Positions 34,485 to 42,320 of a stretch of 64,000 nucleotides of DNA are shown here, one piece after another (within the stretch, counting starts at the first letter, position 1; every line of letters starts with the position of its first letter). The translations under genes were made by a program, and so were the position numbers. The DNA lies in contig NZ_JAILYH010000010.1 in assembly GCF_019793435.1 (NCBI RefSeq), positions 214,897 through 278,896 on the forward strand. Direction: 5' to 3'. The DNA is from Rhizobium redzepovicii. Lineage in GTDB: Bacteria > Pseudomonadota > Alphaproteobacteria > Rhizobiales > Rhizobiaceae. A model generated the notes under the pieces. The model ran no database searches, had not been told where the DNA came from, and saw only the letters and a program-made list of their open reading frames with translations.

Positions 34485-35245
34485 TACAGAACGCCTCCAT
34501 CGACAATCAGGGACTGGGCGGTCATTCCAGCCGCACAGTCGGATGCAAGAAACAGGCACGGACCGACGATCGCATCGGGCTTGAGCGCGATCTTCAGGCA
34601 CTGGTCCTCGACCGAGCGCGCAATGCTCTCCTCGGTGAGCCAGTGCTGCATCTGCCGCTCGGTGACGACCATGCCGGGCAGAATGCAGTTGACCCGGATG
34701 TTCTCCGGCCCGAGCCTGCCCGCCAGGCTCTTCGTCAGCCCGACGACCGCCGCCTTGGCTGCCGCATAGGCGGGAAAGCCACCCATGTTCAGCTTGAAGG
34801 CAATCGACGACATATTGATGATCGCCCCGCCGCCGGCCACCCGCATTGGTGGCACGACTGCCTGCGAGGTGAAGAACACATGCTTGAGGTTGACCGCCTG
34901 GTTGTTGTCCCAATAGGCCTCGGTCACCGCGTCGAATTCATGGCGGTCGTCCCAGGCGGCATTGTTGACCAGCACGCGGATCGGCCCTGAGCTGGCAATG
35001 ACGCTATCGACCGTGCGCCGGATCGCCTCGATGTCGCGCAGATCGGCATGGTGAAAGGAGACTGGATGCATGGTCTCCTGCGACAGCCTTTCGGCGAGTT
35101 CGCGGCCGGCAGCCTCGGCGATATCGATGAACGAGACCTTGGCGCCCTGGCGCGCGAAGCCTTCGACGATCGCAGCACCGATGCCCGATCCGCCGCCCGT
35201 CACCAGCACGGTTCGATCTCTGAACTCCGGAAATTGTGCTGGCAT
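34484..35245 (-). CDS. SDR-family oxidoreductase, possible galactose 1-dehydrogenase
   Basis: The 253-residue protein has the classical SDR motifs: VLVTGGGSGIGAAIVEG for NAD(P), VNNAA, catalytic Ser in INMSSIAFK and YAAAK (Tyr and Lys). It is the first gene of the operon, and galactose dehydrogenases of this type exist in rhizobia. The lactonase, kinase and aldolase downstream then complete most of a galactose oxidation path. Substrate is inferred from context only. AAAGG precedes the ATG at 35245, which is chosen over an in-frame start 11 codons upstream. Confidence 0.82.
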   Translation of the reverse strand: MPAQFPEFRDRTVLVTGGGSGIGAAIVEGFARQGAKVSFIDIAEAAGRELAERLSQETMHPVSFHHADLRDIEAIRRTVDSVIASSGPIRVLVNNAAWDDRHEFDAVTEAYWDNNQAVNLKHVFFTSQAVVPPMRVAGGGAIINMSSIAFKLNMGGFPAYAAAKAAVVGLTKSLAGRLGPENIRVNCILPGMVVTERQMQHWLTEESIARSVEDQCLKIALKPDAIVGPCLFLASDCAAGMTAQSLIVDGGVL

Positions 35246-35271
35246 CGCCGTCGCCTTTTGATATTCAATGC

Positions 35272-35288
35272 GTTCCATTATTTGGAAC
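35272..35288. promoter_or_regulatory. Candidate IclR operator in the dgo promoter region
   Basis: GTTCCA-ttatt-TGGAAC is a perfect 6-bp inverted repeat of the type bound by IclR-family regulators. It overlaps the downstream edge of the minus-strand -10 box, so a bound protein would block the SDR-dgoK-dgoA-lactonase operon. A related half-site ATGGAA lies at 35302-35307. Confidence 0.6.
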
Positions 35289-35314
35289 TATATTTGACTA
35301 TATGGAATTATCAA
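35287..35314 (-). promoter_or_regulatory. Sigma-70-like promoter of the dgo-type operon
   Basis: On the minus strand TTGATA (35309-35314), 16 bases and TATAGT (35287-35292). It overlaps the divergent promoter for the IclR gene and abuts the GTTCCA-N5-TGGAAC operator. Confidence 0.55.
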
Positions 35315-35322
35315 ATTATGCT
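35294..35322 (+). promoter_or_regulatory. Sigma-70-like promoter of the IclR regulator gene
   Basis: TTGACT (35294-35299), 17 bases, TATGCT (35317-35322). It overlaps the divergent dgo promoter, so the two directions probably compete. Transcription would start about 20 bases before the IclR ATG. Confidence 0.55.
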
Positions 35323-35350
35323 GGCCTTGCTGTCAAGGGCGGACGAGACG

Positions 35351-36148
35351 ATGAATTCAAATAGCGAAAGCATGGCGCAGAGCCGCGAGACCGGCACGCT
35401 CGGCAAACTGATGGTTCTGCTCGATCTCGTCACCCATGCCGATGCGCCGCTGCGTTTCACCGATATCCTCGCCCTTGCCGGCCAGCCGCGCGGCACCTTG
35501 CATCGCCAGCTGAGCCATCTGGTGGAGGAAGGGTTGCTTGAGCTTGATGGCGACGGCCGTTATGCGCCGGGCCTGCGCCTGCTCGATTTTGCGGCACGCA
35601 GCTGGGCGCGCAATGAATTCCGGCTGATTGCCGAGCCGCACCTTGCCGCTCTGCAGCAGGCGACCGGCGAAACGGTGCATCTCGGTGTTTTGAGGGGCCA
35701 GTCGATCATCTATCTCGACAAGGTCGACGGTCGTCAGCCGGTGCGCATGTATTCGCAGATCGGCAATGCCTCGCCCTGCTACTGCACCGGTGTCGGCAAG
35801 GCCGCCCTGTCCCTGCTACCGGCCGATCTCCTCGCCGATCTCCTCGCCGGCCTCAACTTCATCGGCTTTACCGCCTCGACCCATCTCTCGGCAGAAACGC
35901 TGCTTGCCGAAATCCGCGAGATCACCGACCAGGGCTATGCCTTCGACCGCGAGGAGCATGAGGCCGGCATCCGCTGTGTCGCCGCTCCGCTATGGTCGCA
36001 GGATCGGAGCTTTATCGGCGGCATTTCGATTACCGGCCCGGCCTATCGTCTGTCGATGGAACTTCTGTGCCAATGGACCGTTCCAGTTCAGCTGGCAGCT
36101 GGGAGGATCATGGAAGATATGCGCGTTCGGCTCGGCCCGCGCCGCTAA
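35351..36148 (+). CDS. IclR-family transcriptional regulator, likely regulator of the dgo-type operon
   Basis: The 265-residue protein has an N-terminal winged helix (LRFTDILALAGQPRGTLHRQLSHLVEEGLL) and a C-terminal IclR effector domain (ETVHLGVLRGQSIIYLDKVDG, CTGVGKAALSLLP, REEHEAGIRCVAAPLW). It is divergent from the galactonate-type operon, with an IclR-like palindrome in between, so it is probably its repressor. The start at 35351 has a weak Shine-Dalgarno; the ATG at 35372 is an alternative. Confidence 0.88.
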   Translation: MNSNSESMAQSRETGTLGKLMVLLDLVTHADAPLRFTDILALAGQPRGTLHRQLSHLVEEGLLELDGDGRYAPGLRLLDFAARSWARNEFRLIAEPHLAALQQATGETVHLGVLRGQSIIYLDKVDGRQPVRMYSQIGNASPCYCTGVGKAALSLLPADLLADLLAGLNFIGFTASTHLSAETLLAEIREITDQGYAFDREEHEAGIRCVAAPLWSQDRSFIGGISITGPAYRLSMELLCQWTVPVQLAAGRIMEDMRVRLGPRR

Positions 36149-36351
36149 ATGCGATCGGAGAGCATGCTTATGATGAGGGCGATATTGAGATTTTCGGGCG
36201 AATCACGACAACTGCAAATAGTCCGCGAAATCGATTAACCACCTGCCGGCCGAACGCCTCTGCGGCGAGGCCGATTCCATGTGATCCAATCAGCGATCGT
36301 CATTCCCCGAGGCAATCGAACCGGCCGTTGCGCCGAAGATGAAGAAATGTG
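36149..36351. other. Gap between the IclR and LuxR-type genes
   Basis: About 200 bp without a credible coding frame. No clear terminator hairpin with T-run or standard promoter was found. It should hold the LuxR-type gene promoter. Confidence 0.4.
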
Positions 36352-37086
36352 ATGGCACCCTTGTCGCAAACATCCCAGGAAGACGACGATTACATCCAGG
36401 AAATAGCCGGCCTGAAGACCCAGTTCGATATTTTCCGGTTCCTGAAACGTGTGACGGAAGCCTATCGCAGCCGTGCCTTCCTGGTTCTCAATCTGCCGCC
36501 GGTCACCTCCCTGGATATCCAGGGCAGCACCGTCATCACCAGTTGGCCGGCCGAGCTTCTGGCGCTCTACGACCAGGAGGGACTGCTGGTCAACAGCCCG
36601 GTTCTCAGGCGGCTCAGAACATCGGCGCGGCCCTTTTTCTACGACATGTCTCGCGAAAACTGGTCGCGCGACGACGGCAAGTCCATCCTCGTCGCCTCGC
36701 TGTTCGAACGTTTCCGGATGATGCGCGGCGCCTATTTCCCGACGCATGAGCCATCCGGCGTGCGCGGCGCCATCTCTTTCGCCGGCGACCGCGAGCCCTT
36801 CAGCCCGGCGGAGATGCGCGAGCTTTGCTATATCTCGATCCATGTCTATGACAGGCTTGCCGAGATCCGCAACCTCGACACGCGCATTACGGACACGCTG
36901 ACCGACCGGGAAATCGATTGCCTCAACTGGACAGCGGCTGGCAAGACCAGTGCGGAAATCGCCGAAATCCTCACCCTCTCCGAGCACACGGTCAATCACT
37001 ACCTCAACCGTGCCACCAAGAAGCTCGATACGGTCAATCGCACCCAGGCGGTGGCCAAGGCGCTTCGGATCGGCCTGATCAAATAA
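36352..37086 (+). CDS. LuxR-type regulator with a divergent autoinducer-binding-like domain
   Basis: The 244-residue protein has a C-terminal LuxR HTH (LTDREIDCLNWTAAGKTSAEIAEILTLSEHTVNHYL) and an N-terminal half like the acyl-homoserine-lactone domain. The segment SWPAELLALYDQEGLLVNSP corresponds to the W/Y/D-P ligand region of TraR, but the ligand Asp is replaced by Asn. It may respond to another ligand or none. No synthase gene is nearby, so it is an orphan. GTG at 36349 and ATG at 36352 are adjacent starts. Confidence 0.85.
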   Translation: MAPLSQTSQEDDDYIQEIAGLKTQFDIFRFLKRVTEAYRSRAFLVLNLPPVTSLDIQGSTVITSWPAELLALYDQEGLLVNSPVLRRLRTSARPFFYDMSRENWSRDDGKSILVASLFERFRMMRGAYFPTHEPSGVRGAISFAGDREPFSPAEMRELCYISIHVYDRLAEIRNLDTRITDTLTDREIDCLNWTAAGKTSAEIAEILTLSEHTVNHYLNRATKKLDTVNRTQAVAKALRIGLIK

Positions 37087-37185
37087 GGTGCAAAAGGCAT
37101 AGCGGGTCTTCGCCGGGCGCCCAGCGCTTGGGCATATGGCGGCCGTCCCAGCCGGCGTTTGCGCCATTTCCGCCGATTTTCCGTC

Positions 37186-37201
37186 TGGCACGCTTTCTGC
37201 T
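37186..37201 (+). promoter_or_regulatory. Candidate sigma-54 (RpoN) promoter
   Basis: CTGGCACGCTTTCTGCT matches YTGGCACGrNNNTTGCW with two mismatches, and the invariant GG (37187-37188) and GC (37199-37200) are exactly 10 bases apart. Transcription would begin near 37212, just before the RNA-like foldback region. No complete NtrC or NifA site was found upstream; only a GGTGCA half-site occurs near 37087. Confidence 0.35.
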
Positions 37202-37211
37202 TCTCTTTTGC

Positions 37212-37392
37212 CAGAGGCCCAGAGGGGACTTGGACCAGCGCCAGGAAATGGCGCGGCCGCACACCGCTGCCCGACGCCGATGCCGCTTTTCCCAAGCCTT
37301 CGGTGTCGGCGGCGGTTGTTGCGTTTTGGCACCGCCTCTTGCACAGCTGCGCGCCATTTGGCCCTCCCGCTTCATTTTTCGCTGGCCTTTTT
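37212..37392 (+). ncRNA. Candidate structured RNA with nested stems
   Basis: Nested complementary arms are present: CCAGCG (37235-37240) with CGCTGG (37380-37385), AAATGGCGCG (37246-37255) with CGCGCCATTT (37350-37359), and an apical imperfect hairpin of 37264-37280 with 37300-37315. TTTTT follows at 37388-37392. The overall rod with internal loops resembles a structured regulatory RNA, but no known family was recognised and there is no protein frame here. Transcription is not shown by the sequence. Confidence 0.3.
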
Positions 37393-37420
37393 GTCGGCTT
37401 GCTCTAGTTCGCCCCGGATT

Positions 37421-37515
37421 GCGCCGGTTCTCGGGGAGACCGTTGCGGCCATCAGGGCGAAAGCCCGGCGGACTTGATGGCCGCAACGGATTGCCCGTTC
37501 TCCCCGGCGCTTTTT
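37421..37515 (+). ncRNA. Long foldback ending in a T-run: structured RNA or strong terminator upstream of mrp
   Basis: GCGCC (37421-37425) pairs with GGCGC (37506-37510), GGGGAGA (37433-37439) with TCTCCCC (37499-37505), and a perfect 15-bp stem joins 37440-37454 to 37475-37489. GGGCGAAAGCCC, a GNRA hairpin, lies at the tip. TTTTT follows at 37511-37515. Stems of 27 bp total with asymmetric bulges exceed what a simple terminator needs. It ends 95 bases before mrp, so it could also be a leader element. Confidence 0.5.
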
Positions 37516-37609
37516 GCAAGCCGGCAAATCGATTTTCCCGCCGATGATTTTGTTTGGCGAAGGCGTCCGTCTCCACTATCTGTGATCGGGAAGCAGCAGT
37601 GAGGGTGGA

Positions 37610-38794
37610 ATGACCGACGTCACCAAGGAACAGGTTCTCGAAACGCTGAAGACCGTGCGTGGACCGGATCTCGAGCACGATATCGTCGAGCTCGGTATGG
37701 TTTCCGACGTCTTTATCTCCGACGGCAAGGTTTATTTCTCTATCACCGTTCCGGCCGATCGTGCCAAGGAGCTGGAGCCGATGCGGCTCGCCGCCGAGCG
37801 CGTCGTCAAGGCAATGCCAGGTGTCAAGGGCGCGCTCGTCGCACTGACCGCAGACAAGAAAGCTGCCGCCGCCGCTCCGGCTGCCCGCCCGGTGCCGAAC
37901 CCGTCGCACGGCCATGCCGGCCACGATCATCACGGGCATGACCATGGTGGCCATGCGCACGCGCCGCAGCAACAGCCGCCGCGGGCCGGCAAGATCGGCG
38001 TCCCCGGCATCGGCGCCATCATCGCCGTCGCCTCGGGCAAGGGTGGGGTCGGCAAGTCGACCACCGCCGTCAACCTGGCGCTCGGCCTGCTTGCCAACGG
38101 TTTGCGCGTCGGCATTCTCGACGCCGATATCTATGGTCCCTCCATGCCGCGGCTGTTGAAGATATCCGGCCGCCCGACCCAGATCGACGGCCGCATCATC
38201 AATCCGATGGAGAATTACGGCCTCAAGGTCATGTCGATGGGCTTCCTCGTCGACGAGGAGACGGCAATGATCTGGCGCGGTCCGATGGTCCAGTCGGCGC
38301 TCCTGCAGATGCTGCGCGAAGTCGCCTGGGGCGAGCTCGACGTGCTCGTCGTTGACATGCCGCCCGGCACCGGCGACGCGCAGCTGACCATGGCCCAGCA
38401 GGTGCCGCTTGCCGGCGCCGTCATCGTCTCGACGCCGCAGGACCTCGCTTTGATCGATGCCCGCAAGGGCCTCAACATGTTCCGCAAGGTCGAAGTGCCG
38501 GTGCTCGGCATCGTCGAGAATATGAGCTATTTCATCGCGCCGGATACCGGCACCCGCTACGACATCTTCGGCCATGGCGGCGCCCGCAAGGAGGCCGAGC
38601 GCATCGGTGTGCCCTTCCTCGGCGAAGTGCCGCTGACGATGAATATTCGCGAGACCTCCGACGCCGGCACGCCGCTTGTCGCCTCCGAGCCGAACGGCGT
38701 CGTCGCCGGCATCTATCGCGGCATCGCCGCCAAGGTCTGGGAGCAGCTCGGCGGCCAGACCCAGCGTCCCGCCCCGACAATCGTCTTCGAATAA
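37610..38794 (+). CDS. mrp: Mrp/ApbC family iron-sulfur cluster carrier ATPase
   Basis: The 394-residue protein has an N-terminal MIP18/DUF59 domain (residues 1-85, LKTVRGPDLEHDIVELGMV) and a ParA-like ATPase with the deviant Walker A ASGKGGVGKST, IYGPSMPRLL and DMPPGTGDAQLT. The domains are joined by a His-rich linker near residues 103-118 (HGHAGHDHHGHDHGGHAH) that may bind metal. C-terminal cysteines of a CxxC motif, usual in Mrp for holding the cluster, are not evident: the equivalent region reads NMSYFIAPDTG. That is worth noting for function. Confidence 0.92.
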   Translation: MTDVTKEQVLETLKTVRGPDLEHDIVELGMVSDVFISDGKVYFSITVPADRAKELEPMRLAAERVVKAMPGVKGALVALTADKKAAAAAPAARPVPNPSHGHAGHDHHGHDHGGHAHAPQQQPPRAGKIGVPGIGAIIAVASGKGGVGKSTTAVNLALGLLANGLRVGILDADIYGPSMPRLLKISGRPTQIDGRIINPMENYGLKVMSMGFLVDEETAMIWRGPMVQSALLQMLREVAWGELDVLVVDMPPGTGDAQLTMAQQVPLAGAVIVSTPQDLALIDARKGLNMFRKVEVPVLGIVENMSYFIAPDTGTRYDIFGHGGARKEAERIGVPFLGEVPLTMNIRETSDAGTPLVASEPNGVVAGIYRGIAAKVWEQLGGQTQRPAPTIVFE

Positions 38795-39179
38795 GCGCTG
38801 TCATCGGCACCCGGGCGGCTGCTCCGAGCGGCCGAATCGCGATCGCCAGTACCCCAAATTGTGGGGGAAACGTGGTGAAAAGCCGCGCTTCACGGAAGAT
38901 GTCTTGATTATTTCACGGCTTTGCTGCATATGCGCGCGGCGCCATGATGGCGTTTGCTGCAGATGCTCAATGACGGCCGTCCTCGTTTGGAAGATTTCGG
39001 CCCGCCTGCAAGTTCGGAGTTGTCTTGTCGATCGAAGGATTGATCGCTGCGATGCGGTGGAGCACAATGCGCATGCCGGCCTTCAAGGTTGGATGCAGCC
39101 GGAGTTGTATGACCTTTTTTGATCCGCTTCCGTTGGGACCTGGGACGAGCGACCCTCGCGTTGCCGCGCTGGCGGCCGC
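38795..39179. other. Gene-free 385-bp stretch between mrp and corA
   Basis: No credible reading frame. Two weak foldbacks are visible (CCCC...GGGG around 38854-38870 and GTGAA...TTCAC around 38876-38893), neither with a T-run. No repeat family or known riboswitch was recognised. Confidence 0.4.
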
Positions 39180-40172
39180 ATGGAAAGGCTGCCGGTGATC
39201 ACCGCTTACTGTTCCAATTGCAGGTCGGTCGAGATCCGCGATCTGTCGCATCCCGCATCCTTCCCCGAGGATGTCGTCTGGATCGACATGATCGAGCCGA
39301 GCCGCGACGAGGAGCTTTATGTCGAGAAGGTGCTCGGCATCGAGGTTCCGACCCGGGACGACCTCAAGGATATCGAGCCCTCCGCCCGTCTCTACGTCGA
39401 AAACGACGCTGTCTTCATGACCGCCTCGCTGCTCTGGAAGGCCGATACCGACGCGCCGACGCTGACCGATGTCGCCTTCATCCTGGCCGGAAACCGGCTT
39501 GTCACCATCCGCTACGCCCATCCCAAATCCTTTGCGCTGTTCATCGCTGCCCTCCACCGGCTGCCGGAAAACTGGCGCAGCGGCGCTGCCCTTCTCGCCA
39601 AACTGCTGGAGACGATCGTCGACCGCACCGCCGAGATCCTCGAGGTCTCCGTCTCGCGCCTCGATATCCTGTCGATGCATGTCTTCGGCGATCGGGCGAA
39701 GAAGACGCGCAAGCCCTCGAATTATCTAGAGGAGAAGCTGCGCGATATCGCCGGTTATCACCGGATGATCAGCAAGGTGCGCGACAGCCTCGGTTCGCTG
39801 TCCCGCCTGCTGACCTTCTTCCACACGATTCCGGCGGTCCAGCAGGACCGCGAGACGAAGGAACTCTGCCGCACCCTCTCGCGCGATATCCAGTCGCTGT
39901 CGGAGCATGCCGCCTTCGTTGCAGGCAACATCACCTTCCTGCTCGACGCTTCGCTCGGGCTGATCAACATCGAGCAGAATTCGATCATCAAGATTTTCTC
40001 GATTGCCTCGGTGGTTTTCTTGCCGCCGACATTGGTCGCCTCCATCTATGGTATGAATTTTCAGGTCATGCCGGAGTTGGCCTGGGCCGCGGGTTATCCC
40101 TATTCGCTGGCCCTGATGGTGATATCAGCCGTCATCCCCTTTTTCTTTTTCCGCTGGAAAGGCTGGCTCTGA
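39180..40172 (+). CDS. corA: CorA-family magnesium/divalent cation transporter
   Basis: The 330-residue protein has a long N-terminal cytoplasmic alpha/beta and helical region and two C-terminal membrane helices. The first ends in the YGMNF motif (GMN selectivity filter), followed by MPELAWAAGYPYSLALMVIS. It forms pentameric channels for Mg2+ or Co2+/Ni2+. An alternative GTG start at 39195 has a better Shine-Dalgarno (GGAAAGG). The gene is followed by kup 18 bases later, so Mg and K uptake may be cotranscribed. Confidence 0.92.
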   Translation: MERLPVITAYCSNCRSVEIRDLSHPASFPEDVVWIDMIEPSRDEELYVEKVLGIEVPTRDDLKDIEPSARLYVENDAVFMTASLLWKADTDAPTLTDVAFILAGNRLVTIRYAHPKSFALFIAALHRLPENWRSGAALLAKLLETIVDRTAEILEVSVSRLDILSMHVFGDRAKKTRKPSNYLEEKLRDIAGYHRMISKVRDSLGSLSRLLTFFHTIPAVQQDRETKELCRTLSRDIQSLSEHAAFVAGNITFLLDASLGLINIEQNSIIKIFSIASVVFLPPTLVASIYGMNFQVMPELAWAAGYPYSLALMVISAVIPFFFFRWKGWL

Positions 40173-40190
40173 GGAGCCTGTTGCAACTTC

Positions 40191-42089
40191 ATGTCCGAAG
40201 AGAGCCATCCGAACGAATCCCAGATGACGCCGAAAAAGCTGTTCTATCTTGCGCTCGGTTCCGTCGGTGTCGTCTACGGCGATATCGGCACCAGCCCGCT
40301 CTATGCTTTTCGCGAGGCGCTGAAGCCGGTCGCCCATGACGGCGTCACCCGTTTCGAGGTCATCAGCCTGATCTCGCTGATGATCTGGGCGCTGACGATC
40401 ATCGTCACCATCAAATATGTGCTGTTTTTGCTGCGCGCCGACAACGAAGGTGAGGGCGGAACGCTGTCGCTGCTCGCCCTTCTGATGAAAACCGCCAACG
40501 GCCATACCGCCATACTGATGCTGCTCGGCCTGATGGGGGCTGCCCTCTTCCTCGGCGATGCGATGATCACGCCGGCGCTGTCGGTACTCTCGGCGGTCGA
40601 GGGCCTGAAACTCGTCACGCCGAGGCTCTCGGAATATATCGTGCCGATTTCGGTGGTGATCCTGGCGCTGCTCTTCGTCGTGCAATCGCGCGGCACCGGC
40701 GCCGTCGCCAGGTTCTTCGGCCCGATCACCGCCGTCTGGTTCCTGGTCATGGCTGCCGCCGGCATTTCCCATATCTCCGACGATTTCGGCATCCTCGCCG
40801 CCTTCAACCCCTATTATGCCGTCAGCTTTCTGCTGCATGAGGGCTTTTACGGCGTCGTCGTGCTCGGCGCCGTGTTCCTGACGGTGACCGGTGCGGAGGC
40901 GCTTTATGCCGATCTCGGCCATTTCGGCCGCCGTCCGATCCAGTGGGCCTGGTTCCTGCTGGTCTTCCCGGCGCTGACGCTGAACTATCTCGGGCAGGGC
41001 GCTCTCGTTCTCGGCAATCCGGAGACGATGTCCGATCCCTTCTATCTGATGTATCCGAAATGGGCGCTGCTGCCGGTCGTCATCCTGGCGACTGCCGCGA
41101 CGATCATCGCCAGCCAGGCGGTCATCACGGGCGCGTTCTCGATGGTGCGCCAGGGCATCAACCTCGGCTTCCTGCCGCGTATGGAAATCCTCTTCACGTC
41201 GGAAACCAATACCGGGCAGATCTTCGTGCCGTCGGTCAATGCTGTGCTGTTCATCGGCGTCATCTTCCTGGTCCTGAGTTTCAAGACCTCGGATGCGCTG
41301 GCGACCGCCTATGGCATCTCCGTCACCGGTGCGATGGTCGTCACCTCGATCATGGCCTTCGAATTCGTTCGCGCGCGCTGGAACTGGTCGCTTCCGGTGG
41401 CGGTGATCGCGCTTGCGCCGCTGGTCGTGCTCGAACTGATCTTCCTCGGCGCCAACCTTTTGAAGATCCACGACGGTGGTTATATCCCGATCCTGATCGC
41501 CACCGCCTTTACCGTCATCATGTGGACCTGGCGTCGCGGCACCGCGATCCTGATGGAAAAGACCCGCCACACCGATATTCCGCTCCCCTCCTTCGTCAGC
41601 TCGATCGAGCGCAAGAGCGAACATTCGCCGGCCCAGGTCCCGGGCACCGCGATCTTCCTGACGAGCGACCCGGAATCGGCCCCCGCCGCCTTGCTGCACA
41701 ATCTCAAGCACAACCATGTGCTCCACGACCGCAACGTCATCCTGACGATCCGCACCGTCAACAAGCCGCGCGTGCCGAGCCACGACCGCTATAAGGTCGA
41801 GCAGATTTCCGAGCGTTTCTCCCGCGTTGAACTGCTGTTCGGCTTCATGGAATCCCAAAACGTCTCGCAGGCCCTGGCGACGCTGCGCAAGACGGGGCTG
41901 AAGTTCGACATCATGTCGACCTCCTTCTATCTCGGCCGCCGCAAGCTGGTGCCGGACGCCAAATCAGGCATGCCCTACTGGCAGGACCGGCTTTACATCG
42001 CCCTTGCCAACGCCGCCGCCAACCCCTCGGACTACTTCCGCCTGCCGGCCAACCGCGTGGTGGAACTGGGGTCGCACGTTATTATTTGA
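40191..42089 (+). CDS. kup: Kup-family low-affinity potassium transporter
   Basis: The 632-residue protein has about 12 membrane segments in the first 450 residues and a soluble C-terminal domain. Kup motifs are clear: GVVYGDIGTSPLYAF near residue 30, GGTLSLLALL, FLGDAMITPALSVLSAVEG and the SVTGAMV segment. It imports K+ with protons. Rhizobia often have several kup copies; this one is next to corA. An imperfect inverted repeat follows the stop. Confidence 0.95.
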   Translation: MSEESHPNESQMTPKKLFYLALGSVGVVYGDIGTSPLYAFREALKPVAHDGVTRFEVISLISLMIWALTIIVTIKYVLFLLRADNEGEGGTLSLLALLMKTANGHTAILMLLGLMGAALFLGDAMITPALSVLSAVEGLKLVTPRLSEYIVPISVVILALLFVVQSRGTGAVARFFGPITAVWFLVMAAAGISHISDDFGILAAFNPYYAVSFLLHEGFYGVVVLGAVFLTVTGAEALYADLGHFGRRPIQWAWFLLVFPALTLNYLGQGALVLGNPETMSDPFYLMYPKWALLPVVILATAATIIASQAVITGAFSMVRQGINLGFLPRMEILFTSETNTGQIFVPSVNAVLFIGVIFLVLSFKTSDALATAYGISVTGAMVVTSIMAFEFVRARWNWSLPVAVIALAPLVVLELIFLGANLLKIHDGGYIPILIATAFTVIMWTWRRGTAILMEKTRHTDIPLPSFVSSIERKSEHSPAQVPGTAIFLTSDPESAPAALLHNLKHNHVLHDRNVILTIRTVNKPRVPSHDRYKVEQISERFSRVELLFGFMESQNVSQALATLRKTGLKFDIMSTSFYLGRRKLVPDAKSGMPYWQDRLYIALANAAANPSDYFRLPANRVVELGSHVII

Positions 42090-42154
42090 CAGGTGCGGGC
42101 GACATTCCCGACACGCGTGTCTGCGCTGTCTGGCTGCTTCCGCGACCTCGTCTT

Positions 42155-42241
42155 CCGTCATGCTCGGCCTTGAGCCGAGCATCCACACGGCATCCACAGC
42201 AGCCGCGGCATGGATCCTCGGCTCAAGGCCGAGGATGACGG
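42155..42241. repeat. Palindromic repeat pair (CGTCATCCTCGGCCTTGAGCCGAGGATCCA type)
   Basis: Two 31-bp arms, 42155-42185 and 42211-42241, are inverted relative to each other with three mismatches, and each is itself palindromic (TCGGCCTTGAGCCGA). A short CATCCACAGCAGCC spacer lies between. This sequence type is very frequent between rhizobial genes. Confidence 0.85.
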
Positions 42242-42320
42242 AGAGTGGGGATGCGTCCCTGTCAAACAAGCCACATTAGAACATGCAAAACTTCGCATGG
42301 TCACATTCCGGCACGCCCCG

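Noticed and set aside
37087..37100. NtrC binding site upstream of the sigma-54-like promoter
   Set aside because: Only the half-site GGTGCA is present; no inverted partner at the right spacing.
37264..37392. 6S RNA identity of the foldback region
   Set aside because: The general rod shape is similar, but I saw no diagnostic central-bubble sequence and the usual neighbours (zapA, 5-formyl-THF cycloligase) are absent.
37079..38575. 498-codon minus-strand frame over mrp and the gap before it
   Set aside because: Its mrp part is a shadow frame; the part in the gap has no family resemblance and is crossed by strong foldbacks.
40125..41858. 577-codon minus-strand frame
   Set aside because: Antisense to kup with no recognisable motif; the real Kup frame has clear membrane segments and motifs.
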